Part shown: positions 52,152 through 61,365 of the stretch, one piece after another
Position numbering within the stretch: the first letter of the stretch is position 1
Layout: every line of letters starts with the position of its first letter
Program-made: the position numbers and the translations under genes
Assembly (NCBI GenBank): GCA_903871855.1
Contig: CAIQIK010000049.1
Span: forward strand, 31,612 to 95,611
Length of the DNA stretch: 64,000 nt
Source of the DNA: an uncultured Caldisericota bacterium
Lineage (GTDB): Bacteria > Caldisericota > Caldisericia > Cryosericales > Cryosericaceae
Reading direction: 5' to 3'
The notes under the pieces: generated by a model
Told to the model about the DNA's origin: nothing
Seen by the model: only the letters and a program-made list of their open reading frames with translations
The model's database searches: none

Positions 52152-53690
52152 ATGGACACGACACGCATTGCCCGGTTGATTATCGCCAATACTGCCTGTT
52201 TTCTCGCATTCTGGATTGCCCGTCTTGCAGTCCCCTGGTGGTTTGGCGTCGCAGCACTTGTTTTGCTGAATATCGCTTTGCCACACCGCAACCAGAAACT
52301 CTTCCGACTCTATCATGGTCTCGAAACGTGTCTCATCATCGTCTATCTGGCACTAACCGCCGACCGGCACACCCTGCAGGAGTTCCTCGCTGTTCTCCTG
52401 CTCACCGTGCTGTTCGAGCTTTACTTCTGGTTCGTTGGCAACCTGACGCTGGCCGCCGAGTCACCCGCGCATTTTCTGCGCATCAGTATCATTGCCTGCT
52501 GCTACGCTGTCCTTGGCAATACAGATCCCCTAGTGGCCAGCGTCGTGCTGGCCATCATGCTGGCCGCGTCGATGCTTTCGGCGGTCACCGCTTCCGACCC
52601 ACGAGCAGCTAGACGACTTCTGCCTGGATTCATCATCCTCCTGGTCGTCTTTGTGGCTGCCGTCGCTTCCCCCATCGTGCAGGCACCTACCTTGCCCAAA
52701 GCTGCCGTGTGGCTGCTTCCTGGGACGCCTGCCTCTACGCCGAAGCCCGCGGGATCCGGTGGACTGCCTGTTAACCTGCCCGCCCTTACGCTGAGGCACG
52801 TCATGGAGGAACACTTCTGGGAACTCTTTGGCTTCATGTATCTCCCACTGACCATCATGGTTGCGGTGCTGATCGCTGCAGCCATTGTTTCCGTTTCGAT
52901 CCTTCACAACACCTGGGGAAAAACCATGCGTGTTTTGATCTTCCCTGTTGCAATCGTCGTGACTGCTCTGATCTTTGCGATCGTCTACACGGGAGCCAAG
53001 ACAGGGCAGATTGCGAACGGCATCGCCCAAGTAGGGCGTATCTCGGGCGATGATTACAATGACATCGTCGAGGCGCTCCGGGAGCACAACATCCTGCCTT
53101 CCAAGAACGACGAGATGAAGGCTACGCTCGAGACCATCGTCGCTGTCGTGTACTGGATTGGAGCCAGTCTCCTTCTCGTGTCGATTGTCGCCAGCATCCG
53201 CGACATGATCTTCGAGTTCCGTCACGAGGTCCTGCTCTCGATGCTCGACCAGTCGGAGCGCAAGAAGGTCATCCGGGCCATACGTCGGCTGGTTTCGCTG
53301 AACGAGAGTACCCTGATGCAAGACCCCGTGACTAGCATCACGGCGCTGTTTGCGATGGGCGTCGAGGCGGTTGGGACAATTGGGCCGCGTCTGCGACGGG
53401 GAGAAACCGCCGGCGAGTTCGCGCAGTGTGTGTCCGTCGAAGCCCCTGCCTGCGCAGGCGCAATGAGTCAACTCGCAACGCTCTTTGGCAAAGCGCGGTA
53501 CAGCCGTCCCGGTGTTACCGGAGAAGACGTCCTTGCGGCCAAAGCCGTACTGAAAGACCTGCAGGAATGTGTCCGCAGTATGCGGACGAAGCCCGTGCAT
53601 CACGACGGCCAGTGCGGGGCCGTTGATTTCGAGCTGAATGGCCTACAATGGAAAAGACACCAGACTACAGAAGGAGCAGACGATGAATGA
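52152..53690 (+). CDS. multi-helix membrane protein with DUF4129-like C-terminus, module 2
   Basis: A 512-residue protein with about eight helices; the C-terminal region carries 'VIRAIRRLVSLNESTLMQDP', 'ALFAMGVEAVGTIGPRLRRG' and 'FGKARYSRPGVTGEDVL', the DUF4129-like pattern shared with the module 1 and 3 proteins. The last 8 bp overlap the moxR gene start, and an internal promoter for moxR lies in its last codons. AGGAG is 6 nt before the ATG. Confidence 0.7.
   Translation: MDTTRIARLIIANTACFLAFWIARLAVPWWFGVAALVLLNIALPHRNQKLFRLYHGLETCLIIVYLALTADRHTLQEFLAVLLLTVLFELYFWFVGNLTLAAESPAHFLRISIIACCYAVLGNTDPLVASVVLAIMLAASMLSAVTASDPRAARRLLPGFIILLVVFVAAVASPIVQAPTLPKAAVWLLPGTPASTPKPAGSGGLPVNLPALTLRHVMEEHFWELFGFMYLPLTIMVAVLIAAAIVSVSILHNTWGKTMRVLIFPVAIVVTALIFAIVYTGAKTGQIANGIAQVGRISGDDYNDIVEALREHNILPSKNDEMKATLETIVAVVYWIGASLLLVSIVASIRDMIFEFRHEVLLSMLDQSERKKVIRAIRRLVSLNESTLMQDPVTSITALFAMGVEAVGTIGPRLRRGETAGEFAQCVSVEAPACAGAMSQLATLFGKARYSRPGVTGEDVLAAKAVLKDLQECVRSMRTKPVHHDGQCGAVDFELNGLQWKRHQTTEGADDE
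53623..53649 (+). promoter_or_regulatory. internal promoter before moxR
   Basis: TTGATT and TACAAT separated by 15 bp, inside the 3' end of the module 2 membrane gene and 34 bp before the moxR ATG. It would let moxR and module 3 be made in excess over modules 1-2. Confidence 0.5.
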
Positions 53691-54633
53691 AAACCTGAAC
53701 AAAGCCATATCCTACGTCGAACAGTACTTCGTTGGCAAGAATACGGTCGTCGACGTGGCCTTTGCAACGTTGCTCGCCGGCGGGCATATCTTCCTCGAGG
53801 ACGTCCCTGGTCTGGGCAAGACAACACTCGCTAACCTCATCTCCCGCTCACTTGGGCTGCAGTTCAAGCGTATCCAGTTTACCCCGGACCTCTTGCCGTC
53901 GGATATCTCGGGCGTCTCGGTCTATGACCAGAAAACGCAGGAATTCCGGCTGAAACGGGGCCCAATCTTCACCAACCTTCTGCTGGCAGACGAGATCAAC
54001 CGCGGTACCCCCAAAACGCAGTCCGCGCTTCTCGAGGCCATGGCCGAGTATCAGGTCACCATCGACGGGACCATCGTCAAGCTGGACCGCCCGTTTGTGG
54101 TCATGGCGACCATGAACCCCATCGAGTACGAGGGCACCTTCCCGTTGCCTGAGGCCCAGTTGGACCGCTTCATGACCCGGCTGACGATTGGTTACCCGAG
54201 CAAGGACAAGGAAGAGGAGATCGTAACTGGTTTCTATGCCCGGGTCAAGGTCATCAGCGACGACGTTCGCATCATCTCTCACGACGACCTGACGACGATG
54301 CAGAAAGAGGTCGAGGGAGTTTTCATCGCGCCGGAACTCATCACCTACATCGTCTCCCTGGTCGACGCCACACGGCACGACGATACGGTCTACCTTGGAC
54401 TGTCCCCTCGTGGCAGCATCGACCTCATGCGTCTCAGCAAGGCGTATGCATATCTCCAGAATCGCGACTTCGTCATCCCGGATGACATCAAGCTGGTTTT
54501 CCCATTCATCTCGGGACACCGGATCATCCTGCAAGCCGAAGCTCGTCTCCGGGGCGTTACAACCAACGAAGTCGTGACCAATACCCTCAAAAACGTCCCC
54601 ATTCCCAAGTTAGCCGACTACAGCAAGCAATGA
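53683..54633 (+). CDS. MoxR-family AAA+ ATPase
   Basis: A 316-residue AAA+ protein. Walker A 'LEDVPGLGKTTLANL', Walker B 'LLLADEINRGTPKTQSALLE', sensor region 'VMATMNPIEYEGTFPLPEAQ' and Arg finger block 'LDRFMTRLTIGYP' are intact. MoxR ATPases act as chaperones with DUF58/VWA proteins. One MoxR serves three DUF58 proteins here, as far as the window shows. AAGGAG lies 6 nt before the ATG; the gene overlaps both neighbours (8 bp before, 4 bp after). Confidence 0.92.
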   Translation: MNENLNKAISYVEQYFVGKNTVVDVAFATLLAGGHIFLEDVPGLGKTTLANLISRSLGLQFKRIQFTPDLLPSDISGVSVYDQKTQEFRLKRGPIFTNLLLADEINRGTPKTQSALLEAMAEYQVTIDGTIVKLDRPFVVMATMNPIEYEGTFPLPEAQLDRFMTRLTIGYPSKDKEEEIVTGFYARVKVISDDVRIISHDDLTTMQKEVEGVFIAPELITYIVSLVDATRHDDTVYLGLSPRGSIDLMRLSKAYAYLQNRDFVIPDDIKLVFPFISGHRIILQAEARLRGVTTNEVVTNTLKNVPIPKLADYSKQ

Positions 54634-55904
54634 AGCGGTACCTCCCCCCGAGCATGTTGGCTCAATGCGAGGGGTGCTTCCGTACCGCCTCGCGCGGCCT
54701 GACTCTTGGGGCCGGGCTGGCTGTGCTGTGGCTCATTCTGGGCAGTCATGCATTATTCTTCGCTGCCTGCGCTGCGATCCTGTACAGCGTCGTGCTGCCG
54801 GCCGTCATGATGCGTTCGATCGACAAGCTCAGTGTCTCAGTCTTCGTCAAACGTCAACTAGTGATGATGGGCAAGCCGGACATGGTCAGTGTCAATCTGG
54901 TCGGCGCAGGGACTCGGAGCCCACTACGCTATGACATAGCGCTGTGTCTGCCACCCTATCTGGTCAAGAAACATGAGCGCCACACTCATCTTGGATTGAT
55001 GGTCTTCTTCGAGGCTAATCGACGCGGGGAATATCAGGTGGGCGACATAATCCTGACCGTTCAGGACCCCATCGGGGTATTCTCGCTGACTCGCATCTTC
55101 TCCAGTTCACAGCATGTCACGGTCTTTCCCCGGCTGCTCTCGTTTCCCCGGCTGCGCATCGCTCTCACGTCTCCGCTCGACGGGCAGCGCGTCCGCTACG
55201 CTCCAAACGTCGACACGAGCCAGCTCACGGGCACTCACCCATATGACGGAGAACCGATGAACCGTATCCACTGGAAAGTGACCGCACATACTGGAACGCT
55301 CTATGCGAAAGACTTCAGCCCCAGCGCCTCGAAGACAGTCGTCATCCTGCTCAACCTGACACTGCGCCATACGCCGATCTTCGACACTGACGCATTCGAA
55401 GACTACATGTGCACCGTTGCAGGCTCCATCGCGAACTACGCCGGGGACACCCACCTGCCCTTCGGGCTGATAGTCCTGGGGCGGGAACAGTTGAACAGCG
55501 GCTATGGAACCGGCAGTGCTCATCTCGTCAAGTGCCTGTCCCTGCTCGCGCGTGCGCAGTCTGTCATCGAGCCTGATCCGGCCAATGCCGTCTTCCTGGA
55601 CTACCTCCAGACTCGCAGGTTTGCCATCCCTCCGCGCTCGCAGTTGTTCCTGATTCAGCAGGAGATGACCGAGAGCGAAATCGGGATGCTGCTCCGGATG
55701 CGCGCGCAGTTCTCCAGGCTGTCTATTGCCCTGTTCCCGCAGGGGAGCTTCCGACTCTACGATGAGCACGAGACTCCCTACTTCATGCAGGACTACGAGC
55801 AGATCAAGCGTCTGCGATCTGCCCAGAAGATCCTGCGCGACGCGGGTGTAGACCTGTCCATCATCGGCCTGAACGACACGCTCGGCGTCCTGTCGGGGGT
55901 CTGA
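54630..55904 (+). CDS. DUF58 protein, module 3
   Basis: A 424-residue DUF58 protein coupled to moxR by an ATGA overlap. 'LTSPLDGQRVRYAPNVDTSQ' and 'YDGEPMNRIHWKVTAHTGTL' match module 2, while its C-terminal part ('AQKILRDAGVDLSIIGLNDTL') is closer to module 1, suggesting recombination among copies. Two N-terminal helices anchor it. Confidence 0.82.
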   Translation: MKRYLPPSMLAQCEGCFRTASRGLTLGAGLAVLWLILGSHALFFAACAAILYSVVLPAVMMRSIDKLSVSVFVKRQLVMMGKPDMVSVNLVGAGTRSPLRYDIALCLPPYLVKKHERHTHLGLMVFFEANRRGEYQVGDIILTVQDPIGVFSLTRIFSSSQHVTVFPRLLSFPRLRIALTSPLDGQRVRYAPNVDTSQLTGTHPYDGEPMNRIHWKVTAHTGTLYAKDFSPSASKTVVILLNLTLRHTPIFDTDAFEDYMCTVAGSIANYAGDTHLPFGLIVLGREQLNSGYGTGSAHLVKCLSLLARAQSVIEPDPANAVFLDYLQTRRFAIPPRSQLFLIQQEMTESEIGMLLRMRAQFSRLSIALFPQGSFRLYDEHETPYFMQDYEQIKRLRSAQKILRDAGVDLSIIGLNDTLGVLSGV

Positions 55905-55905
55905 C

Positions 55906-57444
55906 GTGAGCCAGTCCTGCGTGGACCTGTGGCACCTTCCGGAACGATTCGCCACCGCGGCAGTGGCAGGTCTGCTCGCGTGGTGGTTCACCCACACCGC
56001 AGTCCCCTTCTGGTGGGCAGTCTTGCCATGTGTGGCACTTGCCTTCGCGACCATCTCACGGCGCATCTGGCCGGCTTGGCTCGCCTGGGGAGCGGCAACC
56101 GGCGAACTGGCCATCCTCCTGGCTCTCACGTTTCGCTCACTCCGTTTCGAGACGATTTTCGCCTCCATCGCGTTGGCAATCGTCTTCGCCGGACTGACGG
56201 CGGCGACCTGCGCGCTGGCCACGTCGCGTGGCTTCCCACGGCAGACCGCTTCACTGATCGTCTGGCTGGCCGTCGCAGCGGCACTGACCGGTCAGGGGTC
56301 TCCGTGGATCGCCCCGGCGGGCTTGGCGCTCCTGGCCGCAATCGGCCTGCTTGCCAACCGTCACGAGACCCTTCATGGCAACGGCCTCCGCCCGCTTCTC
56401 CCTATACTGGTCAGTCTCGTCCTGCTTGTCGTCATCGCCGGCGCTTCTCCCGTCAGCCGCTCTCCTATCCAAGGTCCCTTGGCAACGTTCGTCCAGCACA
56501 TTCTGCTTCCGAACGTCCCTCAGCCCCTGCCAGACCAGACACCCGCCCAAGTCAAGACTGGACAGGAATCGGGCAGGAAGCCGGTCCGTTACGTAGCCCC
56601 CATGCTGCAACTGTGGTCACGTGTTTTCGAACGCACGCTTGTGACTTGGGCTGTGCCCCTCGTGGGTGCGCTCATGACGCTGGTTGTCGGGCTGATCGTT
56701 CTCATGCTGCTGACTCGAAGTCCGATCTCCAATGTTCTGCGCATGCTCAGGCTTCCACTGCTCTTCTTTGGTGGCGCCATTGCCCTCTTCGTCTTGGCTT
56801 CTGGTGTGCAGTTGCCTCGGGGACAGGCCCTGATCAACATGCTTCACGTCCTGGAGAAGGTCGACCTTCTCGCCCGCGCCCTACAGCCCGCCGCAACTAG
56901 CCAGGCTCTCCTTGATGCGATTCGCGTCGTGCCTTCCTGGCTGCAGGTTATCGGTGCCGTATTCTTCACCATTGTCTTCGTCGCCATAGTGGCAACCGTT
57001 GCCCTTATCCTCTCGAGAACCGCATTCGCGACTCGCTTCGGCTTCTTGCTCAATATCACGAATCCCCAGGAACGAAGGCGTATCGCTGCATCCATCCGGC
57101 GGATGGCATCCCTTGACGAGTCGCTACTGGTCGCGAACCCGCGCGAAGCCGTCATCGCCCTGTTCTACATGGGAATTGCCGCCCTTCGGGACCTGGACCT
57201 CTTCCTCGCCCGCGGCGAAACGCCCGAAGAACTGGTGATAAGAGCACGTGAACGATGCGGACCCGTCGCGTCTTTTCTGGACCTTCTTGTGACAGCTTTC
57301 TACCGTGCCCGCTATTCTGATCAGGACATCCAGCCTCAGGAAGCAATCGCGTCTCGGGATGCGTACAGGAGCCTTGTCTCCGCCGTCAAGATCGAGATAG
57401 AGAGTAAACGGGCATCGCATACGCGCATCGTCACGATCAAGTAG
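55906..57444 (+). CDS. multi-helix membrane protein with DUF4129-like C-terminus, module 3
   Basis: A 512-residue protein starting at GTG (GGGGG 6 nt upstream), 1 bp after the DUF58 stop. About eight to nine helices; the C-terminus has 'RRIAASIRRMASLDESLLVA', 'ALFYMGIAALRDLDLFLARG', 'GETPEELVIRARERCGP' and 'YRARYSDQDIQPQEA', close to module 1. It closes the seven-gene cluster; no terminator is obvious before the nrdD promoter. Confidence 0.72.
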   Translation: MSQSCVDLWHLPERFATAAVAGLLAWWFTHTAVPFWWAVLPCVALAFATISRRIWPAWLAWGAATGELAILLALTFRSLRFETIFASIALAIVFAGLTAATCALATSRGFPRQTASLIVWLAVAAALTGQGSPWIAPAGLALLAAIGLLANRHETLHGNGLRPLLPILVSLVLLVVIAGASPVSRSPIQGPLATFVQHILLPNVPQPLPDQTPAQVKTGQESGRKPVRYVAPMLQLWSRVFERTLVTWAVPLVGALMTLVVGLIVLMLLTRSPISNVLRMLRLPLLFFGGAIALFVLASGVQLPRGQALINMLHVLEKVDLLARALQPAATSQALLDAIRVVPSWLQVIGAVFFTIVFVAIVATVALILSRTAFATRFGFLLNITNPQERRRIAASIRRMASLDESLLVANPREAVIALFYMGIAALRDLDLFLARGETPEELVIRARERCGPVASFLDLLVTAFYRARYSDQDIQPQEAIASRDAYRSLVSAVKIEIESKRASHTRIVTIK

Positions 57445-57521
57445 ACAATCCAGCGCGGGACGTCATTCTCATAACAGGTATTCTGGTTCTGTCAGACTGC
57501 TGAGCCGCATCTTCACAATGC

Positions 57522-57549
57522 TTGACGCACTCCTCCGTCATCGTAGAAT
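57522..57549 (+). promoter_or_regulatory. promoter for the anaerobic ribonucleotide reductase locus
   Basis: TTGACG and TAGAAT separated by 16 bp, about 85 bp before the nrdD ATG. I did not see a convincing NrdR box next to it. Confidence 0.55.
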
Positions 57550-57635
57550 GGTCACATGCGTGCTGGGGGTGTGGTAGTCTGAAGTATCCTGCGCAGCATG
57601 AGTCAAGACCATCGATAGTACTTGGGGGCGATCGC

Positions 57636-59687
57636 ATGCGATACGTAATCAAGCGCACAGGTGAGAAAGTACCCTTCGACCAAACAAAAATTCGCATCGC
57701 CATCACGAAAGCCGGCAAGGCTACTGGGGAATTCGATGAGATTGAACCGGAGCGCCTGATGCTCATTATCGTCGCCCAGATCCCCGACGACATCGTCACG
57801 GTCGAACAGATCCAGGACCTCGTCGAGCAGACACTCATGGAGTCGCGCCATCACAAGACGGCCAAAGCCTATATCCTCTACCGCGAACAGCATCGTAAGC
57901 TGCGCGATCTCAGGACGCTGCTCGACCCGCGCGAGACCATCCAGAAATACCTGGAGAAACTGGACTGGCGGGTCAACGAGAACTCCAACACCGGTTACTC
58001 TCTTCAGGGGCTCAACATGCACCTTGCGACCAGCGTCGTGAGTCGGTACTGGCTGAACGAGGTCTATCCGCCGGAGGTGCGCGACGCGCATGTCAGTGGC
58101 GACATGTACATCCACGATCTGGGGTACCTTGCTGCCTACTGTGTCGGCTGGGACCTCAAAGACCTTCTCCTGAGAGGACTTGGGGGCGTGTACGGCAAGG
58201 TTGAGAGCAAGCCTCCCAAGCATTTCCGCTCGGCACTGGGGCAGATGGTCAACTTCATCTTCACTATGCAGGGCGAGGCAGCCGGGGCACAGGCATTCAG
58301 CTCGGTCGACACCTATCTCGCGCCCTTCATCCGTTACGATCACCTCCGCTATGACGAAGTTAAGCAGGCCGTGCAGGAATTCGTGTTCAACATGAACGTC
58401 CCCACACGGTCAGGCTTCCAGTCTCCCTTCAGCAACATCACTCTGGATCTGCGCTCGCACGGCGCCACGGCCGGTGAAGAAGCCATCATTGGCGGAAAAT
58501 CTGTTCCTGAGACCTACGCGGATTTTCAGCCAGAGATGGATATGTTCAACCGTGCCTTCGCCGAAGTTATGCTTGCCGGCGACGCTAAAGGCCGTGTCTT
58601 CTCGTTCCCCATCCCCACGTACAATATTACCAGAGACTTTGACTGGCAGAACCCTGTGTATGACTCCATCTTCGAGATGACCGCCAAATTCGGCATCCCG
58701 TATTGGAGCAACTTCGTAAACAGTGACATGGATCCGGACGATGCCCGCTCAATGTGCTGTCGTTTGAGGCTTGACGCACGCGAATTGCGGAAGAGAGGCG
58801 GTGGACTGTTTGCGTCCAACCCTCTTACCGGCTCCATTGGGGTGGTCACCATCGATCTCCCGCGTATCGGCTACCTCTCTCACAGCAAGGACGAGTTGTT
58901 CGATCGACTGTCTCACGTTATGAACATTGCCCGTACATCACTCGAGATCAAGCGCAAGATCATTGAGAACCTTACAGCGGCAGGGCTCTACCCGTATTCA
59001 CGTCACTACCTTGATGCAGTCAAGCAGCATAACGGGTTCTACTGGGCCAATCATTTCAACACGATCGGTATCAACGGCATGAACGAACTTCTGCTCAATT
59101 TCGCCGGCATCACGATTGCCGAACCCGATGGACAACATCTCGCGCTCGAGGTTATGGACTTCATGCTGGGCAAGCTCAAGGAATTTCAGCACGAAAGCGG
59201 ACAGCTCTATAACCTTGAAGCAACTCCCGCCGAATCGGCAACGTATGTGCTGGCCAAGCAGGACAAGGCTCTGTACCCGGCCATCCACGTGGCAAACGAA
59301 GAGGCCGTCAAGAACGGTGCTGACCCCTACTACACAAACTCCACACAGTTGCCCGTGACGTACACGACCGACCCGTTCGAAGCGCTAGATCTCCAGGACC
59401 CTCTTCAGGTCAAGTATACAGGAGGCACCGTCGTCCACCTGTTCCTCGGCGAACGGCTGGAAAGCGCAGACCAGGCCAAGCAGCTGGTACGCGCAGTCAC
59501 AAACAGCTACCGACTACCCTACTTCACTCTTACGCCCACGTTCTCCATATGCCCCAAACACGGGTACATCGCCGGCAACCATCCTTTTTGTCCCAGGTGC
59601 GACGAAGAGCTGGTCGCTGAAACACAGAAGATGGCTGCGGGCCCTGCCTCTGGAGACGTCCCGTTTGCAACCCGTTCTGAAAGTTAG
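57636..59687 (+). CDS. nrdD: anaerobic ribonucleoside-triphosphate reductase, large part lacking the glycyl-radical segment
   Basis: A 683-residue NrdD body. Residues 1-90 form the ATP-cone ('MRYVIKRTGEKVPFDQTKIR'). The barrel contains 'NTGYSLQGLNMHLATSV', 'GDMYIHDLGYLAAYC', 'SMCCRLRLDARELRKRGGG' (candidate radical Cys) and 'TGSIGVVTIDLPRIGYLS'. Near the end lies the Zn-site sequence 'CPKHGYIAGNHPFCPRCDEE'. In ordinary NrdD the glycyl-radical hairpin follows directly; here the chain stops about 23 residues later. The missing segment is encoded by a separate ORF at 61168, 1.5 kb downstream. The ATG at 57636 is preceded by a GGGGG stretch. It makes dNTPs in the absence of oxygen. Confidence 0.92.
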   Translation: MRYVIKRTGEKVPFDQTKIRIAITKAGKATGEFDEIEPERLMLIIVAQIPDDIVTVEQIQDLVEQTLMESRHHKTAKAYILYREQHRKLRDLRTLLDPRETIQKYLEKLDWRVNENSNTGYSLQGLNMHLATSVVSRYWLNEVYPPEVRDAHVSGDMYIHDLGYLAAYCVGWDLKDLLLRGLGGVYGKVESKPPKHFRSALGQMVNFIFTMQGEAAGAQAFSSVDTYLAPFIRYDHLRYDEVKQAVQEFVFNMNVPTRSGFQSPFSNITLDLRSHGATAGEEAIIGGKSVPETYADFQPEMDMFNRAFAEVMLAGDAKGRVFSFPIPTYNITRDFDWQNPVYDSIFEMTAKFGIPYWSNFVNSDMDPDDARSMCCRLRLDARELRKRGGGLFASNPLTGSIGVVTIDLPRIGYLSHSKDELFDRLSHVMNIARTSLEIKRKIIENLTAAGLYPYSRHYLDAVKQHNGFYWANHFNTIGINGMNELLLNFAGITIAEPDGQHLALEVMDFMLGKLKEFQHESGQLYNLEATPAESATYVLAKQDKALYPAIHVANEEAVKNGADPYYTNSTQLPVTYTTDPFEALDLQDPLQVKYTGGTVVHLFLGERLESADQAKQLVRAVTNSYRLPYFTLTPTFSICPKHGYIAGNHPFCPRCDEELVAETQKMAAGPASGDVPFATRSES

Positions 59688-59700
59688 GAGGATTTGCCCC

Positions 59701-61128
59701 ATGAGAAGATTCCGTCGCCCCAAGAAGAAACTCATTTTTCTTGCCATCGCTGTTCTCATTCTCGCTGTCTCTGTGTTTCTTGTCGCACGCAACTTGACTC
59801 CGTCAACGACACCGGGGACCACGACAAAACCATCGAAGAATGATGTCGGCCTGTATCTGAACAAGGGCGATCTCTGGCAATGGGTAAGCGGGCGCAAGAC
59901 ACAGCTGACTAGGCTGGGCACGATTGTTACCTTCGACTGGCACCCCGCCGGGGGTGAGCTCGTCTACGTGACCAGCGAAGCCGACGGTTCGTACAAAGCC
60001 GTCGACCGCAAGCTCGCGTCAAAACAGGAACTAGTTATCTACCAGGGCAAAGCGGAGATGTGGCCCAAGGTGCTGTGTTCGTCGAGCGCCGTCCTGCTGG
60101 TCGAGGCGTCGTCAACGACGACTCCGCGGCTGCTGCAGTTGACCATAACCTCAGTGGGTTACGAGGGCGCAACAAATGGCTCATTCTGGACACAGGTCCC
60201 ACTGACGAAAGAACAGTTTGATCGGACGACGCGATTGATCCTGGACGGATCGACACCTCTCATCGTCTCTCCCGGCGGCATCTGGACTATCGGTACCTCA
60301 AGCCTCGGCTTCGACACTGCTCACACCTTTCTCGGCCCGACAGGAGTCACGCTTGCCGACGGTACGTTCTTTGGCCTCATGCAGGATACGAAGGGGACAT
60401 TTCTCGGCATCAAGACCAAGGATGGCAAGGCCACGAGTGTGAGTTCGCCGCCCAGCTCAAGCAGCATTCTCCAGCCTTTCGTGCGCGGTGCATCGGGAAC
60501 GACTGATGGCAAGACACTGGTCTACGAACTCGGCATCTACGGTTCGGGCACGAGCGCAGACGGCAAGACGACCCCACTGACCTATGAGACATGGCAGTAC
60601 ACCGAGGGTGCCCGCAAACCCACACTTATCGTCAAGAGCGGCGTCCCGTCGTTATTTGCCTATCAGTTTACGGGCGGCAGTGCACCTGTGGCCGTCGGCA
60701 AGCATCCCGGAGCGACGGTCACGACCGAAACAGGACTCATGTTCCGGGACCGACCCATCACAATCGGCAGCACTGTCCTCGAGGTGGCCGCGCCAACGGA
60801 GACTCGAACTGCACTTGCGCTGGGTCAGGGTTGGATCCAGGCGAAGGGTCTCGGTCAGGCGAAGGGAAAGACTGGCTGGCTCTACGGCGGGTACGCCAAA
60901 ATAACGTGTGGATCGACAACGTATGTTCCGTTTGCCAGGGTAACGGCTTTTACCTCCGTCAAGGTCTACCTCGACGAGAGTCTCAGCGGATTGGCGACGA
61001 CAGTACTTGCAAAAGGCGACAACGTCGTTGCACTGGGAATGAGTGCGGACAAACGGGCAATCCGGATCCTGCTGCCGTCGGGAACGACGGCGTTCGTAGC
61101 AACAAGCAGTGTCACTATATCCAATTGA
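59701..61128 (+). CDS. membrane-anchored extracellular protein of unknown function
   Basis: A 475-residue protein with a basic start and one helix ('LIFLAIAVLILAVSVFLVA', about residues 10-28), then a Thr/Pro linker. Residues 40-330 are beta-rich with repeated short strands, like a partial beta-propeller ('TFDWHPAGGELVYVTSEADG' recalls TolB/WD repeats). The C-terminal 150 residues may be SH3-like ('GWIQAKGLGQAKGKTGWLYGG'). AGGAGG lies 9 nt before the ATG. It sits between the nrdD body and the glycyl-radical ORF, with which it has no obvious functional link. Family not recognised. Confidence 0.65.
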   Translation: MRRFRRPKKKLIFLAIAVLILAVSVFLVARNLTPSTTPGTTTKPSKNDVGLYLNKGDLWQWVSGRKTQLTRLGTIVTFDWHPAGGELVYVTSEADGSYKAVDRKLASKQELVIYQGKAEMWPKVLCSSSAVLLVEASSTTTPRLLQLTITSVGYEGATNGSFWTQVPLTKEQFDRTTRLILDGSTPLIVSPGGIWTIGTSSLGFDTAHTFLGPTGVTLADGTFFGLMQDTKGTFLGIKTKDGKATSVSSPPSSSSILQPFVRGASGTTDGKTLVYELGIYGSGTSADGKTTPLTYETWQYTEGARKPTLIVKSGVPSLFAYQFTGGSAPVAVGKHPGATVTTETGLMFRDRPITIGSTVLEVAAPTETRTALALGQGWIQAKGLGQAKGKTGWLYGGYAKITCGSTTYVPFARVTAFTSVKVYLDESLSGLATTVLAKGDNVVALGMSADKRAIRILLPSGTTAFVATSSVTISN

Positions 61129-61167
61129 AGTCCTGACTATACTTCGCTCAGTGAGAGGAGGTGACGA

Positions 61168-61365
61168 GTGAAGGAACTGGAGAACGGGGACTTGTTGCTG
61201 GATAACGGAATGACAATACCCGCGTGCAGACGCACAAGGACTGAAGTTTACAGTCGCGTGGTCGGCTATCTGAGGCCTGTCTCCCAGTGGAACAAGGGAA
61301 AGAAGGCGGAGTGGGCCGACAGAATATGTTTCGAGGCCAAGACCCAACACAACACGGCACAATGA
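61168..61365 (+). CDS. nrdD: autonomous glycyl-radical segment of anaerobic ribonucleotide reductase
   Basis: A 65-residue protein starting at GTG with a strong AGGAGG 6 nt upstream. Residues 27-52 read 'TEVYSRVVGYLRPVSQWNKG' followed by 'KKAEWADR', the C-terminal glycyl-radical loop of NrdD, with the radical Gly in RVVGYL. Everything else of NrdD is absent; the body is encoded at 57636. The residues before it ('ELENGDLLLDNGMTIPACR') have no counterpart in the NrdD body. It should bind the body and receive the radical from NrdG, as the small protein YfiD does for pyruvate formate-lyase. Its stop overlaps the next ORF by 4 bp (ATGA). Confidence 0.85.
   Translation: MKELENGDLLLDNGMTIPACRRTRTEVYSRVVGYLRPVSQWNKGKKAEWADRICFEAKTQHNTAQ

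Noticed and set aside
57636..61365. Split nrdD caused by a frameshift or programmed readthrough
   Set aside because: A complete 475-residue gene with its own ribosome site lies between the two parts, and the small part has its own GTG start and AGGAGG.
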